NCBI GenBank assembly: GCA_943324925.2
Contig: CALPNL020000065.1
Span: 1 to 9,501 of the forward strand
Reading direction: 5' to 3'
DNA length: 9,501 nt
Source of the DNA: Chitinophaga pinensis
GTDB taxonomy: Bacteria > Bacteroidota > Bacteroidia > Flavobacteriales > Flavobacteriaceae
Made by a program: the position numbers and the translations under genes
Shown here: positions 6,452 to 9,501 of the stretch, piece by piece
How the letters are laid out: every line of letters begins with the position of its first letter
Position numbering within the stretch: position 1 is the first letter of the stretch
Notes under the pieces: model-generated
Databases searched by the model: none
What the model was told of the DNA's origin: nothing
What the model saw: only the letters and a program-made list of their open reading frames with translations

Positions 6452-8319
6452 TTTTTTACAATCAATAATGGAATTCCTATTTTATGGCGCAATTTATCTA
6501 CCGTTGTTCCAAAAAGAAGGTCTTTAAATCCTGTATGGCCATGTGTTCCCATCACTAAAACATCAAAATTACCTTCATTAATAATTGATGGAATTACGGA
6601 ATTTGGTTTTCCAAAGCCTAATTTTATTGAAACAATAATTCCTTTTTCAGATAAAATTTCTTTGTATTCTTCTAATAATTTTTTGTCAATTAGGGTCTCA
6701 TGGTCATCAATAGTCTCACCATAAACCATTGCTCCTACCGTTTCTACTACGTGAATTAAAGTATAGTTGGCTTCTGGACCACCCAATTGCAGTGCGTTAT
6801 TTAAAGCAGCTTCATCCGCTCTTGAAAAATCAACTGCGATAGCGATATTTTTTCTTGTATAGTTATCGTTTTTAGAAAACTGTAGCTTTAAATTGTGTGG
6901 CGAATGGTTCTCAATAGCTAATTTAGACTTTGAAATAAACGGTTTAAAAACGATATAAAGCAATAATAGTAAGAATCCAATCGCTAATGGAACCACGGTA
7001 AACCATAATAATGTAGCATTTTCTGATGTAGTTAACCAACTATTAATTTCGTCAAATACCAATTTTACATTCAACGATACAATTATTATTGCCACCAACC
7101 ACGATACTATTTCTGTAGTTCGACTAATGTGAAATCCTTTCATTTTACTTTTATCACTCACAAAATGAATCAAAGGAATAATTGCAAATCCGAGTTGTAA
7201 ACTCAAAATGACTTGACTCAAAATCAATAATTTTCCAGTAATGGCTTCTCCAAAAATAGTGATCACAATTACCGCTGGAACTATTGCAATTAATCGAGTG
7301 ATTATTCGACGTACCCATGGTTGAATTCTTAAATTTAAATACCCTTCCATCACTATTTGCCCTGCTAAAGTTCCTGTTATTGTGGAACTTTGTCCAGCTG
7401 CAATTAAGGCAACTGCAAATAAAATTGGTGCATATTTACTTCCTAAAAGTGGCTCTAAAAATCGGTGAGCATCTTGAATTTCGGCCACTTCGTACATTCC
7501 ATTTTTGTAAAAAGTAGCTGCAGCTAAAATTAAAATAGCGGCATTTACGAAAAATGCTAAATTTAGTGCAATGGTAGAATCTATAAAATTATATTTCAGG
7601 GCTTGCTTGATTCCTTTGCTGGTTCTTTCGAATTTTCGAGTTTGAACCAATGAAGAATGCAAATATAAATTGTGCGGCATAACGGTAGCGCCAATTATTC
7701 CAATAGCAATATATAAAGCGGCAGAATTTGGCATAGAAGGAATTAATCCATAAATAACTTTGCCCACTTCAGGTTGTGCAAAAAACATTTCAAATAAAAA
7801 GGATATTCCAATTATTAGAACCAAAACAATCACAAAAGCTTCCATTTTACGAATGCCTTTGTTAATAAGGAAAAGCAATAAAAAAGTATCTAAAACGGTA
7901 ATTATAACGCCTTGAATTAATGGAATATCAAAAAGTAAATTGATCCCAATTGCCATTCCTAAAACCTCGGCTAAATCACAGGCAGCTATGGCAATTTCAG
8001 CTAAAAAATATAGAATGTAATTTACAAATGTAGAGTAAGTTTCTCTTGAAGCTTGCGCCAAATCACGCTGAGTAACGATTCCCAATCGGGCGCTCAAACT
8101 TTGTAATAACAAAGCCATCAAATTACTCATCAATAAAACCCAAAGCAGCACATAGCCAAATTGACTACCTCCGGCAATATCGGTGGCCCAATTTCCTGGA
8201 TCCATATAACCCACACTAATTAAATAGGCTGGACCAAAAAAAGCAAGTAGTTTTCTAAACCCCGTTTTTTTATTTTGGGTAGCAACTGATTCATTAACTT
8301 CTTCGAGTGATTTGCTCAT
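6448..8319 (-). CDS. mntH: Nramp-family divalent metal transporter (MntH-like) fused to C-terminal universal stress protein domain
   Basis: A 623-residue fusion, longer than the roughly 400-450 residues usual for bacterial MntH. Residues about 22-460 are an Nramp transporter with around eleven helices that imports Mn2+ or Fe2+ with protons across the inner membrane. The helix-1 motif DPGN is at 40-43 and the metal-binding MPHN motif at 214-217. AAGQSSTITGTLAGQ near 307-321 is a further family hallmark. After a linker, about 489-623 is a UspA-type domain that opens NIAIAVDFS (D497). It ends with the ATP-binding signature G-x2-G-x9-G-T at 591-605 (GTHGHTGFKDLLFGT) and then GIPLLIVKN. The Usp part is cytosolic and may tune transport to nucleotide or stress state; this is inference. 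The start lies 16 bp downstream of a possible TATATTTG promoter element in the region shared with crtY. The gene converges on the HupE-like gene with a 4-bp overlap and belongs to a separate transcription unit. Confidence 0.93.
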   Translation of the reverse strand: MSKSLEEVNESVATQNKKTGFRKLLAFFGPAYLISVGYMDPGNWATDIAGGSQFGYVLLWVLLMSNLMALLLQSLSARLGIVTQRDLAQASRETYSTFVNYILYFLAEIAIAACDLAEVLGMAIGINLLFDIPLIQGVIITVLDTFLLLFLINKGIRKMEAFVIVLVLIIGISFLFEMFFAQPEVGKVIYGLIPSMPNSAALYIAIGIIGATVMPHNLYLHSSLVQTRKFERTSKGIKQALKYNFIDSTIALNLAFFVNAAILILAAATFYKNGMYEVAEIQDAHRFLEPLLGSKYAPILFAVALIAAGQSSTITGTLAGQIVMEGYLNLRIQPWVRRIITRLIAIVPAVIVITIFGEAITGKLLILSQVILSLQLGFAIIPLIHFVSDKSKMKGFHISRTTEIVSWLVAIIIVSLNVKLVFDEINSWLTTSENATLLWFTVVPLAIGFLLLLLYIVFKPFISKSKLAIENHSPHNLKLQFSKNDNYTRKNIAIAVDFSRADEAALNNALQLGGPEANYTLIHVVETVGAMVYGETIDDHETLIDKKLLEEYKEILSEKGIIVSIKLGFGKPNSVIPSIINEGNFDVLVMGTHGHTGFKDLLFGTTVDKLRHKIGIPLLIVKN

Positions 8320-8335
8320 GTTTAAATAATTACTC

Positions 8336-8343
8336 CAAATATA
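8336..8343 (-). promoter_or_regulatory. Possible -7 promoter element for the Nramp-Usp gene
   Basis: Read on the minus strand the bases are TATATTTG, a match to the Bacteroidota -7 consensus TAnnTTTG. The element ends 16 bp before the ATG, giving a very short leader. I could not find a convincing TTG -33 box 17-23 bp upstream, so the promoter may be weak or activator-dependent. The match is short and could arise by chance in AT-rich DNA. Confidence 0.35.
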
Positions 8344-8356
8344 CGAAACGATTTAA

Positions 8357-8366
8357 AATACGTATT
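8357..8366. promoter_or_regulatory. Perfect 10-bp palindrome, possible operator
   Basis: The sequence AATACGTATT is its own reverse complement. It lies 13 bp upstream of the possible -7 box of the Nramp-Usp gene, which is where a repressor such as a DtxR/MntR-type or Fur-type regulator could block the promoter. The symmetry does not extend beyond 10 bp. A separate pair of inverted 6-mers (AACGAT at 8347-8352 and ATCGTT at 8378-8383) flanks it off-centre. Which protein binds here, if any, is unknown. Confidence 0.2.
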
Positions 8367-8381
8367 ACTATTTTTATATCG

Positions 8382-8413
8382 TTGAATAATCAAATCTAAA
8401 TTGACTAATTTTG
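8382..8413 (+). promoter_or_regulatory. Candidate Bacteroidota-type promoter for crtY
   Basis: A TTG at 8382-8384 and TAATTTTG at 8406-8413 are separated by 21 bp, matching the flavobacterial pattern TTG-N17-23-TAnnTTTG. Transcription would start near 8418-8420, about 14 bp before the crtY ATG at 8433. Both spacing and position fit, but the boxes are short and there is no experimental support. Confidence 0.45.
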
Positions 8414-8432
8414 CGTAATTAGATTCTAATAA

Positions 8433-9501
8433 ATGAAACATTACAATTATATTTTTGCAGGTGCAGGTTTGTCGGCTTTAATGACGGTGTATAAGATGGT
8501 GAAATCGGGTAAATTTTCCGATAAAGCCATTCTTTTATTAGATGAAAATTCTAAAAAAGCAAACGATAGAACTTGGTGTTTTTGGGAAGAGAAAAATGAA
8601 ACATGGGATGCAATAGTTACAAAAAAATGGAATTCAGCCCTTTTTGCCAACCAAAACCTATCGGTAGCTATTTATTTAACTCCCAATAAATACAATCAAA
8701 TTCGAAGTGTCGATTTTTATAATTTTGTTTTAAATGAAATTTCTAAACAAGAAAATGTCACTTTTGAAAATCAAAGAGTGGTTGAATTTGAAGAAAATAA
8801 AGATGCTATTGTTATAAAAACTGAAACTAACTCCTATTCTTGCGATCAATTATTTAATAGTATTCTGAATCCAATTGAAGTTGAAAATCAAAAGCAATAT
8901 CCTCTTTTGCAACAGCATTTTATAGGTTGGTTTATTGAATCTGATCAAGAAGTTTTCAATCCAGAACAAGCCACTTTCATGGATTTTTCTGTTGAACAAA
9001 AAGGGAATACCCGATTTATGTATGTTCTTCCAACCTCAAAAACAGAAGCGCTTTTAGAATATACGCTATTTTCTAAATCACACTTAGAGACTAAAGAATA
9101 CGAATCTGAAATTGAAATTTATCTAAAAAAACTAGGTGTTAAGAACTTTAAAATTGTTGAAAAAGAACGCGGAAGTATTCCTATGACGTGTTTCCCATTT
9201 TGGAAAAACAACACCGAAAGAATATTGAATATTGGCTCTGCTGGGGGCTGGACAAAAGCAAGCACCGGTTATACATTTAAAAATGCCGACAAAAAATCTG
9301 CCGAATTAATCCAATTTCTTCAAACCAAAACTGACTTCAGACAATTTCATAAAATAAATAAATTTTGGTTTTATGACTTGCTATTGTTAGACATTTTAAA
9401 TAGAAATAATGAGTTGGGCTCAAAAATATTCTCCGCATTATTTACTAAACCCAATCCACAATTGAATTTTAAATTTTTAGATGAAGAAACAACCTTTGCA
9501 G
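8433..9501 (+). CDS. crtY: Lycopene beta-cyclase, 3' end outside the window
   Basis: Open from the ATG at 8433 to the window edge, 356 complete codons. Cyclases of this family run to roughly 380-390 residues, so only a short tail seems missing. The enzyme closes the ends of lycopene into beta-ionone rings to give beta-carotene, a step toward zeaxanthin-type yellow pigments in flavobacteria. It is an FAD-dependent, non-redox cyclase associated with the membrane. Evidence: the N-terminal nucleotide-binding motif FAGAGLSAL (8-16), the family marker DRTWCFWE (45-52), RFMYVLP (194-200), the IPM segment at 249-251, GSAGGWTKASTGYTF (268-282), and FLDEETTF near the visible C-terminus. It is divergent from the Nramp-Usp gene across 113 bp and has its own likely promoter. 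No other carotenoid gene is in view; neighbours such as crtZ may lie to the right. The start codon is supported by the dinucleotide-binding strand beginning five residues later. Confidence 0.92.
   Translation, partial: MKHYNYIFAGAGLSALMTVYKMVKSGKFSDKAILLLDENSKKANDRTWCFWEEKNETWDAIVTKKWNSALFANQNLSVAIYLTPNKYNQIRSVDFYNFVLNEISKQENVTFENQRVVEFEENKDAIVIKTETNSYSCDQLFNSILNPIEVENQKQYPLLQQHFIGWFIESDQEVFNPEQATFMDFSVEQKGNTRFMYVLPTSKTEALLEYTLFSKSHLETKEYESEIEIYLKKLGVKNFKIVEKERGSIPMTCFPFWKNNTERILNIGSAGGWTKASTGYTFKNADKKSAELIQFLQTKTDFRQFHKINKFWFYDLLLLDILNRNNELGSKIFSALFTKPNPQLNFKFLDEETTFA

Noticed and set aside
8447..8650. Minus-strand open frame of 67 codons inside crtY
   Set aside because: It lies wholly inside a well-supported gene on the other strand, shows no domain or signal, and is best explained as a chance frame.

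Overview
The window looks like the chromosome of a member of the Bacteroidota, most likely a flavobacterium. The DNA is AT-rich, starts are preceded by A/T-rich sequence rather than a clear Shine-Dalgarno, and two promoter-like TAnnTTTG elements are visible. Four consecutive predicted secreted proteins end in a type A C-terminal sorting domain of the type IX secretion system (T9SS). The right edge carries a Bacteroidota-style lycopene beta-cyclase. The genus is inferred from these traits, not proven.

Layout. Positions 1-143 hold the last 46 codons of a secreted protein with a FlgD-like Ig C-terminus. A tightly packed plus-strand block of five genes then runs from 208 to 6451: a YHYH-domain protein with an unusual N-terminal membrane hairpin, a putative jelly-roll surface protein, a protein with two Lcl_C/DUF1566 domains, a Cys-type sulfatase, and a six-helix HupE/UreJ-like membrane protein. 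Gaps inside the block are 24, 13, 3 and 0 bp, so it is probably one transcript, perhaps shared with the gene at the left edge (64 bp gap). On the minus strand, 6448-8319 encodes an Nramp-type Mn/Fe transporter fused to a C-terminal universal-stress-protein domain. It converges on the operon with a 4-bp overlap. A 113-bp divergent intergenic region follows, then crtY on the plus strand, which leaves the window at 9501.

How the genes may work together. Four adjacent products are predicted to be sent to the cell surface by T9SS, and the fifth is an integral inner-membrane protein from a family linked to metal uptake. The YHYH protein carries a duplicated histidine motif, GH-x-G-x4-YHYH, that looks suited to metal binding. 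The sulfatase has a complete catalytic site. The Lcl_C-type domains belong to a family that includes a binder of sulfated glycans in Legionella. This supports two competing readings, neither proven: a surface apparatus for binding and desulfating sulfated glycans, or a surface metal-acquisition system feeding HupE. The gene set is the most interesting part of the window. The Nramp and carotenoid genes look like separate units.

No RNA genes, CRISPR arrays, insertion sequences, attachment sites or strong hairpin terminators were found, and no gene-free stretch exceeds 113 bp.
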